NCBI RefSeq assembly: GCF_001468085.1
Contig: NZ_LNZB01000036.1
Location: 1-36,652, forward strand
Source of the DNA: Legionella waltersii
GTDB lineage: Bacteria > Pseudomonadota > Gammaproteobacteria > Legionellales > Legionellaceae
Direction: 5' to 3'
DNA length: 36,652 nucleotides
How positions within the stretch are numbered: position 1 is the stretch's first letter; the number at the start of each line of letters is the position of its first letter. A program made the translations under genes and the position numbers. Positions 1 to 8,269 of this stretch are shown in pieces. The notes under the pieces were generated by a model. That model ran no database searches and was not told the DNA's origin. It saw only the letters and a program-made list of their open reading frames with translations.

Positions 1-300
1 CAAAACCTCTCAAAAGCAACATCTATTTTGAGGCAACGACTCTGTACTTATTTTGTCCTTCGGCAACACCTTTCATTGAGGCAATAGGGGTAATAAGCAC
101 AAGCCATTAATCAATCCTTCTTTCAGCTCTTTCAGGACTAGCTAATCTTAACCGTTGATGAACCCAACAAAAGATCAAATAGAATGGTATGCATTTTGTT
201 TTTATGGGATAGGTACGGGTTCCAGTGGGGTCTGTTCCTGTTTTAGAACACCCGCTATTTTCCGCTCCCTGACGGCTGAGGGATCGACTCATTTTTTAAA
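1..300. other. Left-edge region without a recognisable gene
   Basis: No convincing gene. A plus-strand frame is open from base 3 to a TAA at 108-110 (35 codons) and could be the 3' end of a gene cut by the window edge, but a second plus-strand frame is also open for 28 codons, so the openness proves little. From about 213 to 240 there is a degenerate copy of the GGGTCC/GGACCC palindrome found intact at 13376 and 19614. Around 269-290 there is a degenerate copy of the CCGCTCCCT-type palindrome arm. The stretch therefore looks like decayed repeat sequence. Confidence 0.3.
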
Positions 301-455
301 TGGGGTATTTATACCCAAAGTCGGGTTCTTCGCCTAATGGCGATGCCTTAAGCGGTTTCATTAGGTTCTTCTATACGCCCCGCATCGCTCCGCTTGCTGA
401 CGCGCGCGGCTCGGTTCGCACAGTACCAACCGAGCCGCGACCGTGAGGGAGCGGA
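301..455 (+). repeat. Composite repeat, copy A: 116-nt unit plus palindrome
   Basis: Positions 301-416 match 5303-5418 on the opposite strand over 116 nt without gaps and with 10 mismatches (about 91% identity). The last 28 nt of the unit (389-416, beginning TCCGCTTGCTGACG) form one arm of an imperfect palindrome. The other arm is 428-455, ending GGGAGCGGA, with an 11-nt loop. The palindrome belongs to a family also seen at 5231, 13203, 18906 and 36310. It ends 14 nt beyond the 3' end of the metallophosphoesterase gene, so it may act as a transcript end or stabilising hairpin. That role is inferred. Confidence 0.85.
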
Positions 456-468
456 TTTCGAATAAACG

Positions 469-1629
469 CTATTTAGCATTAACCTGAAAAGTATTAATAC
501 ACCCTTGATAAGCAACTCTGGGGCTTTTAACACTGTAATACAAATCGTGTTCTAGGCTAGAGCATACTTGCTCAGGACTTAATTGATCCAAGCATTCCGC
601 TAAATGCTCTTTATGGCAAGCTGGAAAGATTGATTCGCTATGGCCTAAGGCATGGTATTGCTCATTAGACCAACTATGATTGTCGGTGGTGTAATAAGTC
701 GTGAAATCCTTCACTTTATATTGGTCGTTAATCTCTAATACCTTCAAGGCTGGATTATTGTGATGGGCTCTGCTCACAGAGGGTACTGAATACGCATAAA
801 TGGTCGTACCGTCATTTAACCGAATCTTTCTAAACTCTTCCATGTGAGTATGGCTGACTAATAAAGTAATTTGATCATAGGAGTGATGGTGTTTGTTTAA
901 AACATCTAAAAATCGCTTAACGTACATCTCATGCCAAAAATGCTTGCCATTAAAGACTAAGCCCGGAGGAATGTGCATAGCGATAATCAGTTGTTTGGCA
1001 TGATTTGTTTTTAATTGATGTTCCAACCAGAACAGCTGAGTCATCGCATCTCGTTCCTGATTCGGGTATTTAGGCAAAACAATAGGCCTTTTTGCCATTT
1101 GCACGGTATTCAAAGCAATAAGTATAATGTTCTTATTTTTAGGCGTAACGTAGCTTGAGTAGTATCCACCATCGTACATGTGTGATTTATCAATCACTAA
1201 GCCCTCGCAATGCACACAAGCACCATCCCAATCTAAGGCATTCGTCAGGGGGGATTTCCCGTCGACTTCAAAAGGTTGATAGTTCCCACTCAAAGAATCG
1301 TTGTTACCCGGAATGTAAAACATGGGTTTTGCACCTTGATCTGCAAGGAACAAGCCTCTAAATACCTTCTGCTCGTACTCCTCTTTCTGGGGGGAGAGGA
1401 ACAAGGAATGGGTTGGCAAATCACCCAGATTGAGTATGAAATCTGCTTTTTTAGACAATTCCGTCAATTTATTAAGGGAGATCTCTAGAAACTCGTTCCC
1501 AGTATCTTGTCCATCGGCAGAAGTGTTATTCACTCCGTAGTGAATATCGGAAATGAGTAAGGCGTTTGTCGAAGAATAGGCTAGAGAAGTAAAACAAAAA
1601 GCCAACAGAACAACTCTCAAAATACTCAA
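469..1629 (-). CDS. Secreted calcineurin-like metallophosphoesterase (acid sphingomyelinase-like)
   Basis: A 386-residue protein with a hydrophobic N-terminal signal peptide (cleavage probably after A23). Metallophosphoesterase motifs occur in order: D28-x-H30, GD at 69-70, GNND at 108-111, an AMH near 220 and SHTH near 260. GNND replaces the common GNHD/E and is typical of the acid-sphingomyelinase-like branch, which cleaves phosphodiester or phosphomonoester substrates with a two-metal site. The cysteine-bearing C-terminal region (residues 330-386) fits an exported protein. The start codon is TTG at 1629. A strong GGGAGGA ribosome site lies five bases upstream, and the only nearby ATG upstream runs into a stop. 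The gene is 94 bp downstream of dacB and may be cotranscribed. The substrate is unknown. The exact family branch is inferred from motif style. Confidence 0.85.
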   Translation of the reverse strand: MSILRVVLLAFCFTSLAYSSTNALLISDIHYGVNNTSADGQDTGNEFLEISLNKLTELSKKADFILNLGDLPTHSLFLSPQKEEYEQKVFRGLFLADQGAKPMFYIPGNNDSLSGNYQPFEVDGKSPLTNALDWDGACVHCEGLVIDKSHMYDGGYYSSYVTPKNKNIILIALNTVQMAKRPIVLPKYPNQERDAMTQLFWLEHQLKTNHAKQLIIAMHIPPGLVFNGKHFWHEMYVKRFLDVLNKHHHSYDQITLLVSHTHMEEFRKIRLNDGTTIYAYSVPSVSRAHHNNPALKVLEINDQYKVKDFTTYYTTDNHSWSNEQYHALGHSESIFPACHKEHLAECLDQLSPEQVCSSLEHDLYYSVKSPRVAYQGCINTFQVNAK

Positions 1630-1723
1630 CTTATCCTCCCAACATCAAATGACCTGACCGTCTAATTGTTCTCATTTCCACACGTCATTATACCAAACTA
1701 TTGAGAGAATTGAGAGAACCGTG

Positions 1724-3514
1724 TTATAGGGACTCTCTGATTATCCAGGTCCTCTGAACATCATTGTCTTGCATAGACGATTCCATCCACATAAGCATTG
1801 GCTTCCCTGATGAGCTGACCGGTAATGACTTTGAGGCCAGTGCAACAGCAAAAGGATATTTCTTGCCAAGCGTTTGCAAAGACGTCCAAACACGATTAGC
1901 ATCGGATTGAGAGTCAGAAACGATTAATTCATTCCCTCGATAGACTACGTTCACGGCTTGACCTTTTAGTGCTTGTCTGACTACCAGCTCTAAGCGTCTC
2001 CATCGTGCCAAGCGACTTTGTTGAACACTCCCTTGAGTTGAAGCAGCTTGAAAATTAACCTGACTGTGTGGGGCAAAGACATGAGCGAGCCTGCTGCTAC
2101 TGGGGCGTTGTTGTAAAAAGAACGCCGTGAGTGCATCCAATACAGGACGCCCAGGTCCAGACGATTTTCCAGGCAGACGATTAATGTACATAGCAAACAC
2201 CAAGGTATGGCCATTTGCGGTGTACAAATAACCCGACAGACTGTTCATTCCAGTCATAGTACCCGTTTTGGCTCTCACAAAACCTTTCTGATTTGCCGTT
2301 TTAAATCGTTTTTGCAGAGTTCCATCGTGCCCTGAAATAGGTAAGGCAGAAATGTACTCATAAGATAAGGGGAAACGTTGGTACAAGAATTTTAATAGGG
2401 AAATGGTTTGTTCTGGTGTGACTAAATTATACCGAGATAAGCCGGAGCCATCCGTGAAAACAGCGTCTTTAAAATCAATCCCAGTTTGTTTTTGCAAGAA
2501 TTCTTTGATAATTGGCTGTGCTGATACCCAATTGACTGGTTTACCACTTATTTTGGACGCGGCATGCAAATAGAGACTATCCGCATATAAGTTATCCGAT
2601 GGTTTTAAAGTATCGGCCATCAATAGCTTTAAGGGTCTTGAATGTTGAGTAGCAATTAACATAGTTCCATTTGGAGATTTACCAAGCGACACCTCACCGT
2701 TCAACTGGATGCCCAACTTTGCTAACTCACTCTTTATCATGCCCTGAGCATAGACCAATGGATTTTTAATGGCCATGCGTTGTTGAATTGCCCACTGTCC
2801 CACTCCAATGCAACCCGTAACCAGTAAATGATTCTCTTTATCTAACTTTAAACCAACTCCACATCCTTTCGGAGTCGCTTTAGTGGTCGCCTGATTATTT
2901 AAAACGATGGTACCACCACCATCATCGACTTCGACTATCGCAGGATCTCCCGCCTTAGCCCCTGGATTTACTGTGACTGTAAAGCGATTAGAATCCAACA
3001 TTAAAGGAGCAATCGGAGCACCGTAACTATAAGACATATCTGATTTTAACCACCCTGGAGGATACGGAGGGACAGAAGCTACACTACTATCAATAATGAC
3101 GTTTCCCTGTAGGGTATTCACATTCCAGTCTTTCAAAGCGGAAAGGAGTGATCGTAAATCGTTACGGTCAAAAGAAGGATCCCCACTCAGATGCAAATAC
3201 ACATTCCCATTCAAAACGCCATTCTGTAATTTTCCAGCATTCGTACTGATCTGATTCTTAAATTGATAATCAGCTCCTAAAGACATGAGTGCAGCTGCTT
3301 CCGAAAACAGTTTCATATTGCTGGCAGGGATAAAAAGACGGCTTGCATTTCGTTTGTATAAGGTATCTCCAGAAGTTAAATCGATAACCACAATTCCAAG
3401 GTTCACATTGGGACTTTGTCGTTTGATGAGCCTATCGACTTCTAATTGCATGCTAGCTGCAAAAGAAGTAAGCGACACTACAAAAGTAACTGTGGCAGTC
3501 AGTATCCGTTTCAT
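1724..3514 (-). CDS. dacB: D-alanyl-D-alanine carboxypeptidase/endopeptidase (PBP4)
   Basis: Periplasmic penicillin-binding protein of the S13 peptidase family, which trims peptidoglycan stem peptides and cuts 4-3 cross-links. It has a signal peptide at residues 1-20, the catalytic SxxK box S65-N-M-K68, the second box S306-D-N308 and K416-T-G418. The interval between the first and second boxes is large, as expected for class C PBPs with inserted domains. At 596 residues it is about 120 longer than E. coli PBP4. The extra C-terminal part (about 475-596) is rich in basic and polar residues and I do not recognise it as a domain. The ATG is preceded by AAGGAAC at good spacing. It starts 37 bp after parB, so the two may share a transcript. 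Confidence 0.93.
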   Translation of the reverse strand: MKRILTATVTFVVSLTSFAASMQLEVDRLIKRQSPNVNLGIVVIDLTSGDTLYKRNASRLFIPASNMKLFSEAAALMSLGADYQFKNQISTNAGKLQNGVLNGNVYLHLSGDPSFDRNDLRSLLSALKDWNVNTLQGNVIIDSSVASVPPYPPGWLKSDMSYSYGAPIAPLMLDSNRFTVTVNPGAKAGDPAIVEVDDGGGTIVLNNQATTKATPKGCGVGLKLDKENHLLVTGCIGVGQWAIQQRMAIKNPLVYAQGMIKSELAKLGIQLNGEVSLGKSPNGTMLIATQHSRPLKLLMADTLKPSDNLYADSLYLHAASKISGKPVNWVSAQPIIKEFLQKQTGIDFKDAVFTDGSGLSRYNLVTPEQTISLLKFLYQRFPLSYEYISALPISGHDGTLQKRFKTANQKGFVRAKTGTMTGMNSLSGYLYTANGHTLVFAMYINRLPGKSSGPGRPVLDALTAFFLQQRPSSSRLAHVFAPHSQVNFQAASTQGSVQQSRLARWRRLELVVRQALKGQAVNVVYRGNELIVSDSQSDANRVWTSLQTLGKKYPFAVALASKSLPVSSSGKPMLMWMESSMQDNDVQRTWIIRESL

Positions 3515-3551
3515 CTGTTTGAGTTCCTTATTGAACTTGATTCACTTTCTG

Positions 3552-4343
3552 CTAATCATATCTTAAGCCCAAGCGCTCCAAAAGACCTGCTAGCGTATCA
3601 TTATCAAAAAACTTAACTTGCAACCACCCACCCTGTTGCTCATCGTTGACAATTTGCACTGGGGCACCAACTTGTTCAGACAATATCGTTTGCAAGCGTT
3701 CAACATCTCGATCCGACTTGGGATTTCGGGGTTGATTCACTTCTTGTGCCTTAAACGATTTGATGGCTTGTTCCAAATGACGAACTGACCATTCTTCCTT
3801 CATGACTTGATCAGCAAAAAATTCTTGATGAATGGCATCTAAACCGACTAAGACTCGAGCATGCCCAAGACTTAACAGTCGCTCTCGCAAAAAATCTTTA
3901 ACCCTGTCAGTTAAGGTCAATAAACGCAAAATGTTGGCGATATGACTTCGAGATTTTCCGACTAAAACGGCCAGCTCGTCTTGCTGATAATGAAATTCGT
4001 CGATGAGACGCCTATAGCCTTGTGCCTCTTCAATTAAATTCAAATCCTGTCGCTGGATATTCTCAATTAAAGTCAGGGCACAAGCTTGTTTATCCGTGTA
4101 TTCACCTACGATGCATGGAACTTCCGTTAGACCAGCTAGTTTTGCAGCTCTCCATCTTCTTTCGCCAGCAATAATTTCATAGCGATCTTTCGCGATTGTT
4201 CGAACGACTAGGGGCTCAATAAGCCCTTGGGAAGCGATTGAATGAGCAAGTTCTTGCAATGCCGAGGCGTTAAAATCCTGTCTAGGTTGAAATCGACCGG
4301 CTTGGAGATTATCAACAGCCACATAACAAAATTGATTTGGCAT
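3552..4343 (-). CDS. parB: ParB/Spo0J-family partition protein
   Basis: A 263-residue ParB. This is the DNA-binding CTPase clamp that loads at parS centromere sites and slides on DNA. The N-terminal CTP-binding motifs are visible: QPR at 19-21, GERRWRA at 60-66 and ENIQR at 94-98. They are followed by a helix-turn-helix near residues 118-140 (DELAVLVGKSRSHIANILRL) and a short C-terminal dimerisation region. No parA (Walker ATPase) lies beside it, unlike the usual parAB pair near the origin. The ribosome site is weak: the 20 bases before the ATG contain no clear purine-rich box. It could be a chromosomal Spo0J separated from parA or a relative with another role. Family assignment is firm. Confidence 0.93.
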   Translation of the reverse strand: MPNQFCYVAVDNLQAGRFQPRQDFNASALQELAHSIASQGLIEPLVVRTIAKDRYEIIAGERRWRAAKLAGLTEVPCIVGEYTDKQACALTLIENIQRQDLNLIEEAQGYRRLIDEFHYQQDELAVLVGKSRSHIANILRLLTLTDRVKDFLRERLLSLGHARVLVGLDAIHQEFFADQVMKEEWSVRHLEQAIKSFKAQEVNQPRNPKSDRDVERLQTILSEQVGAPVQIVNDEQQGGWLQVKFFDNDTLAGLLERLGLRYD

Positions 4344-4402
4344 ACATCATGAGAACAATAAATGGGTTCTAAATTGTTTCACACTCTGCCGAATAATGGA
4401 AT

Positions 4403-4451
4403 CTTTAACCTCAATTCGGCAGCAGTTTCAACGGCCGAATTGAGGTTAAGG
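4403..4451. other. Long perfect stem-loop between helical-repeat gene and parB
   Basis: Arms 4405-4420 and 4434-4449 are a perfect 16-bp inverted repeat with a 13-nt loop, extendable by two further pairs. On the minus strand the stem begins exactly at the TAA stop of the upstream gene (4446-4448). No T-run follows on either strand, so it is not a classical intrinsic terminator. It could be a Rho-dependent end, an mRNA-stabilising hairpin, a protein-binding palindrome or a recombination site. A second GCCGAAT-like heptamer occurs just outside at about 4388-4394. Confidence 0.7.
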
Positions 4452-4949
4452 TGTTGGAATACAGGTTTGTTCGCTCACAGCATTCGTTTGTCGTTTTGGC
4501 TCCTGCGCAAAGAAGCTTAAAGCAGGATTGTATTTTCGACAAACACAATCGGACTGCATTTGTTCGGCAAAATCGGGGTATCTATCCATTAGTTCTCTAC
4601 CCTGTTTCATGATGTAGGAATCACCTGATTTTTGGATCAGTCTCATGTAATGAGCAGCTGTCAAAAGATCGGTTGCAGAACCTGTTTTTAAATATAGGTC
4701 ACAAACAGCCAGCATGGCGTTGGTGCTGCCTTCTGCAGCAGCTTGAAGCATCATTTGTTTGTATTGAGCAGAGCCAGGAGCATAAACCATTGCAAGATGG
4801 TACATGGCAATAGGATTAGTCTTAGCCAGCACCCTCATTTCTGGCAAATGCCTGATCACAGCTTGCTTTAAAGCGGGATCATTAGGATTGCTTTGCAATT
4901 GAGCGACTAGTGCAGCAAACTCAGTGCTTGAATCTAATTGAGCGGCCAT
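4446..4949 (-). CDS. Small helical-repeat (Sel1/TPR-like) protein of unknown function
   Basis: A 167-residue protein, predicted almost wholly alpha-helical from its alanine-, leucine- and methionine-rich periodic segments. Between about residues 45 and 115 the pattern of small residues (AMYHLAMVYAPG, AAAEGSTNAMLAVCDLY) resembles Sel1/TPR-like repeats, which bind other proteins. There is no signal peptide and no transmembrane segment. Three cysteines lie in the last 40 residues. The C-terminal tail is polar and disordered-looking. In a Legionella-type genome it could be a Dot/Icm substrate, but nothing in the sequence proves that. It precedes parB on the same strand, separated by a long stem-loop that overlaps its stop codon. 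An AGGTAGG ribosome site precedes the ATG. Confidence 0.7.
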   Translation of the reverse strand: MAAQLDSSTEFAALVAQLQSNPNDPALKQAVIRHLPEMRVLAKTNPIAMYHLAMVYAPGSAQYKQMMLQAAAEGSTNAMLAVCDLYLKTGSATDLLTAAHYMRLIQKSGDSYIMKQGRELMDRYPDFAEQMQSDCVCRKYNPALSFFAQEPKRQTNAVSEQTCIPTP

Positions 4950-5230
4950 AAAAACCTACCTATCGTTATATTTCATACTTTGGACTGATGAAAAACTTCC
5001 AATCTCTTCTTTGAACAAAATTTCATTGAGTGTAGTACATCTAAAACTGTTCATTGCAAAATAGCCATGAAATTTTTTCTAAGTCCTGGTTTCAATAATC
5101 AACAGGATAAATGTTCAAAATTAAGGCATAATTAAATCTTGATAATTTTACGGTTTTTTTACAATTGAATACTCATTTTTGTAGGTCAAAAAGGGTTTCT
5201 TAACGATTTTGAAATCTTTTTTGATTCATT
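4950..5230. other. AT-rich intergenic region upstream of helical-repeat gene
   Basis: About 280 bases without a gene. It is strongly AT-rich with several T and A runs and should hold the promoter for the leftward gene ending at 4446, but I cannot choose a convincing -35/-10 pair. I find no conserved open frame here. Confidence 0.5.
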
Positions 5231-5418
5231 TCCGCTCCCTTACAGTCGCGGCTCGGTTCACTCCCTGCTGTGACTAGGTTTTGATTCAGACAACAAAGAA
5301 GAAACCGAGCCGCGCGCGTCAGCAAGCGGACCGATGTGGGCCGTATAGAAGAACCTAATGACACCGCTTAAGGCAGCGCCATTAGGCGAAGCACCCAACC
5401 TTTGGTATAAATGCCCCA
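5231..5418 (-). repeat. Composite repeat, copy B, inverted relative to copy A
   Basis: Palindrome arms are 5231-5258 and 5303-5330 with a 44-nt loop. The 116-nt unit occupies 5303-5418 and matches 301-416 in reverse orientation (10 mismatches, no gaps). The loop sequence differs entirely from copy A, so the arms and the 116-nt unit are conserved while the loop is not. It lies 31 bp beyond the 3' end of rsmB. Confidence 0.85.
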
Positions 5419-5449
5419 TTCTACGGTCCCCATGTTCAGGAAAGAAACG

Positions 5450-6727
5450 TTATATCTTCCTTAAAACACAATAAAAAAACCCATCCATGCCATAATCCCC
5501 TGGTAAAATCTGAACACCATACCCAGTATTTCTCCCCCAAGAACAATGAATTGGCTCCACTTGGCAATTGGGATGTTTTGCGACAAACCATTTCATTTGA
5601 TCTTCATTTTCCTCTTTTAAAATAGAGCAGGTGGCGTAGACCATTAGTCCACCAGGAACCAACAAGGGCCATAGAGACTCCAACATATCCCTTTGCAACT
5701 GTGTAACAACCTCAACTTCTTCGGGGGTTCGTAACAGCTTGATGTCAGGATGACGTCGAATCACTCCAATTGCCGAACAAGGAGCATCCAATAAAATCCG
5801 GTCGAACAATTGCCCATCCCACCATGTCTCAGGCCTAGTTGCATTCCCTACTCGTACATCTGCTTGCAAACCCAAACGCTGTAAATTTTCATGAACCTTG
5901 TCTAAGCGCTTTTCTTCAATATCAAGTGCAATACAACGGTTTAAACTAGGCTCATACTCCAGAATATGGCATGTTTTACCACCAGGAGCACAACAGGCAT
6001 CTAGGACTTTTTGATCAGGCTGCAAAGACAATAAGTTGACCGCCAATTGCGCTGCTGCATCTTGGACTGATACAGCACCATCAACAAACCCTGGTAGTTG
6101 AGTGACGTCCATAGGGGAAAGTAAGTTAACGGCATCTTCAGCAATAGGATGTTTTATCGCCTCTATTCCAGCTGATTTAAGTTGCTTTAAATAATTTTCC
6201 ACGCTGTTTTTTTGATGATTAACTCTCAAGGTCATTGGAGGATGTTCATTATTGGCTTTGGCAATATCGGGCCATTGTTCTGGCCAATCCTTTTGCATAC
6301 GCTTTGATAACCATAGAGGATGACCAAAGAGGTAATTGGGCTCATTGGCCAATTGCCTCAAGAGTTCAGCTGTATTGCGACAGAAGTTTCTTAATACAGC
6401 ATTCACTAGACCTTTAGCCCATTCCTTTTTGATAGGCCTTAACAAATCCACGGTTTCTTTTACAGCGGCGTACTCTGGCTTTTTGAGATAGTGAAGCTGG
6501 TACAAACCGATATAGACAACCAAACAAACGTCCAAATCCTTTGGTCTTTTCTTCATTAGTGTATCGGCTATCGCTTGCAGGCGAAAAAAATGGCGGCAGA
6601 CCCCATAACACATTTCCTTCGCTGCAGGAGTCGCGTTGAACGTTAAAAACAAATGCGACAAAGAGGCTTTTTTCTCAAGGAGTTCAACCAAGATATTGAC
6701 TGCTTGGAGTCTTTCATTGACCTTCAT
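5450..6727 (-). CDS. rsmB: 16S rRNA (cytosine-967-C5)-methyltransferase
   Basis: A 425-residue RsmB (Sun/Fmu) that methylates C5 of cytosine 967 in 16S rRNA using S-adenosylmethionine. The N-terminal 140 residues form a NusB-like RNA-binding domain. The catalytic half carries the SAM-binding loop [10 protein letters not shown] near 243-252 and the two family cysteines: C317 in DAPCSAIG, which is the releasing cysteine, and C367 in YATCSI, which is the nucleophile. Length and motif order are normal. The start ATG overlaps the fmt stop as ATGA, so translation is probably coupled. It is the last gene of the def-fmt-rsmB operon. Confidence 0.96.
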   Translation of the reverse strand: MKVNERLQAVNILVELLEKKASLSHLFLTFNATPAAKEMCYGVCRHFFRLQAIADTLMKKRPKDLDVCLVVYIGLYQLHYLKKPEYAAVKETVDLLRPIKKEWAKGLVNAVLRNFCRNTAELLRQLANEPNYLFGHPLWLSKRMQKDWPEQWPDIAKANNEHPPMTLRVNHQKNSVENYLKQLKSAGIEAIKHPIAEDAVNLLSPMDVTQLPGFVDGAVSVQDAAAQLAVNLLSLQPDQKVLDACCAPGGKTCHILEYEPSLNRCIALDIEEKRLDKVHENLQRLGLQADVRVGNATRPETWWDGQLFDRILLDAPCSAIGVIRRHPDIKLLRTPEEVEVVTQLQRDMLESLWPLLVPGGLMVYATCSILKEENEDQMKWFVAKHPNCQVEPIHCSWGRNTGYGVQILPGDYGMDGFFYCVLRKI

Positions 6728-7668
6728 TGCAATATCATACCGATTTGCAACATGGTTTTCCCAGAGTTTAACCAGTCTTTTACAGACATGGCCTTAGCTC
6801 CAGGAAATTGAATGGTTTCTATCAATAAGCAACCAGAGCCTGCAGCAACCAACATTCCTTTTTTATCTAGGCTTATTATTGAGCCAGGTGCTTTTGAAGA
6901 CTCTGATTGAATCACTGAGGCTTTATGGATACGTAAAAGCTCTGTACCAACAAGCGTGTATGCTATAGGCCAAGGATTATAGGCTCGAATTGAACGATCA
7001 ATATCAAGCGCTGATCGATGCCAATCAATATGAGCATCTTCTTTATTGATTTTTCCAGCATAGGTGGCTAAATCGTTTCTTTGCACCTCAGGCTTTGCCG
7101 TGTTTGCTTCTACAGCATCCAGTGTGTTTAACAGTGGTTTTACTGATAATTGTGCAAGCTCATCATGTAGACTACCTGCAGTTTCACCAGGCCTGATGCA
7201 GTACTCTGCTTTAGACAGCATGTCTCCTGTATCCATTCCTACATCCATTTGCATCAATGTCACTCCAGATTTTTCATCTCCAGAGAGAATGGCATGCTGT
7301 ATGGGTGAAGCTCCTCTCCATCTTGGTAATAATGAAGCATGAACGTTAATACAACCTAAACGCGGAATATCCAGCACTGATCTTGGTAGAATTAAGCCAT
7401 AGGCGATAACTACCAGGACATCCGGTTTTAATGCCTCTAGCTCTGCAATAGGCTCAGAACTTTTGAAATTCAGGGGTTGGTACACGGGTAAGTGATGATG
7501 AAGAGCCCATTCTTTCACCGCGGAGGCTTGTAATTTTCTTCCACGACCAGAAGGTCTATCGGGTTGAGTATAGATAGCTTTCAATTGGTGCCTCGATTGC
7601 AATATAGCATCTAGACAAGGCAAACCAAACTCTGGTGTTCCTGCAAAAACGATTGATAAACCACTCAT
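6724..7668 (-). CDS. fmt: Methionyl-tRNA formyltransferase
   Basis: A 314-residue Fmt. It transfers a formyl group from 10-formyl-tetrahydrofolate to Met-tRNAfMet. The N-terminal Rossmann domain begins with [10 protein letters not shown]. The active site is visible as [18 protein letters not shown] (with the catalytic Asn and His) followed by the conserved aspartate in [10 protein letters not shown]. The C-terminal OB-like domain occupies about 205-314 and binds the tRNA. Length matches the family (E. coli 315). The start overlaps the def stop by ATGA, and the stop overlaps the rsmB start in the same way, the classical def-fmt-rsmB arrangement. Confidence 0.97.
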   Translation of the reverse strand: MSGLSIVFAGTPEFGLPCLDAILQSRHQLKAIYTQPDRPSGRGRKLQASAVKEWALHHHLPVYQPLNFKSSEPIAELEALKPDVLVVIAYGLILPRSVLDIPRLGCINVHASLLPRWRGASPIQHAILSGDEKSGVTLMQMDVGMDTGDMLSKAEYCIRPGETAGSLHDELAQLSVKPLLNTLDAVEANTAKPEVQRNDLATYAGKINKEDAHIDWHRSALDIDRSIRAYNPWPIAYTLVGTELLRIHKASVIQSESSKAPGSIISLDKKGMLVAAGSGCLLIETIQFPGAKAMSVKDWLNSGKTMLQIGMILQ

Positions 7669-8177
7669 GACTTGCGTGAGTTTAGACGTTTGAATTTATC
7701 CAACTTGCGACGAGCAACCATTCGCTTTAATGGTGAAAGTAAATCAATAAATAATTTACCATTTAAATGATCAATCTCGTGCTGTAGACACTCACCGAGC
7801 AACCCATCAGCAGTTATTTCAAAGGGTTTACCTGTTCTGTCTAATGCCTTTACAGTCACTTTCTCGGCACGAATCACTTTGTCATAAGCACCGGGCACTG
7901 ATAAACATCCTTCTTCGTATTCGCGCTCACCATGAGTAGACACGATTTCAGGATTGATAATAACCAATTGCTCTGTTTTATCACCAAGCACATCAATGAC
8001 AGACAAACGCAAGCTTACCCCAATTTGCGGTGCAGCAAGACCTACTCCACGCGCGTCGTACATGGTCTCAAACATATCATCAATTAGAGTTTGCAGCTCA
8101 TCATTAAAGGTTTCGACAGGTTTTGCTATTTTTCTTAAGCGTTCATCAGGTAAATAAAGAATCTTACGAATAGCCAT
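7665..8177 (-). CDS. def: Peptide deformylase
   Basis: A 170-residue metalloenzyme that removes the formyl group from nascent peptides. All three family motifs are present: [10 protein letters not shown] at 44-53, EGCLS at 89-93 with metal ligand C91, and QHEIDH at 132-137 with ligands H133 and H137 and catalytic E134. It is first in the operon with fmt and rsmB. The ribosome site before the ATG is weak, but a plausible promoter lies upstream (see 8211-8239). It is divergent from the LysM gene, sharing a 92-bp control region. Confidence 0.97.
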   Translation of the reverse strand: MAIRKILYLPDERLRKIAKPVETFNDELQTLIDDMFETMYDARGVGLAAPQIGVSLRLSVIDVLGDKTEQLVIINPEIVSTHGEREYEEGCLSVPGAYDKVIRAEKVTVKALDRTGKPFEITADGLLGECLQHEIDHLNGKLFIDLLSPLKRMVARRKLDKFKRLNSRKS

Positions 8178-8210
8178 TATTTATCTAGTTCTCAACATAA
8201 TAATCATGAT

Positions 8211-8239
8211 ATTATCCCTTAAAGACACCAGTACCGCAA
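8211..8239 (-). promoter_or_regulatory. Putative sigma-70 promoter for def-fmt-rsmB
   Basis: On the minus strand TTGCGG (8234-8239) and GATAAT (8211-8216) are separated by 17 bp, giving 3/6 and 5/6 matches to the consensus hexamers. The position, about 35 bp before the def start in a divergent gap, is right. It is judged by eye only. Confidence 0.5.
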
Positions 8240-8269
8240 GATGCCGAGGATTAATTAAAGGACTGATTC

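Noticed and set aside
155..337. 60-residue frame on the plus strand near the left edge
   Set aside because: It reads through degenerate palindromes and the 116-nt repeat, has no ribosome site and resembles nothing.
4375..4395. parS site upstream of parB
   Set aside because: Only one half-site (TTGTTTCAC) is present. The inverted half GTGAAACA does not follow, so a full 16-bp parS cannot be claimed.
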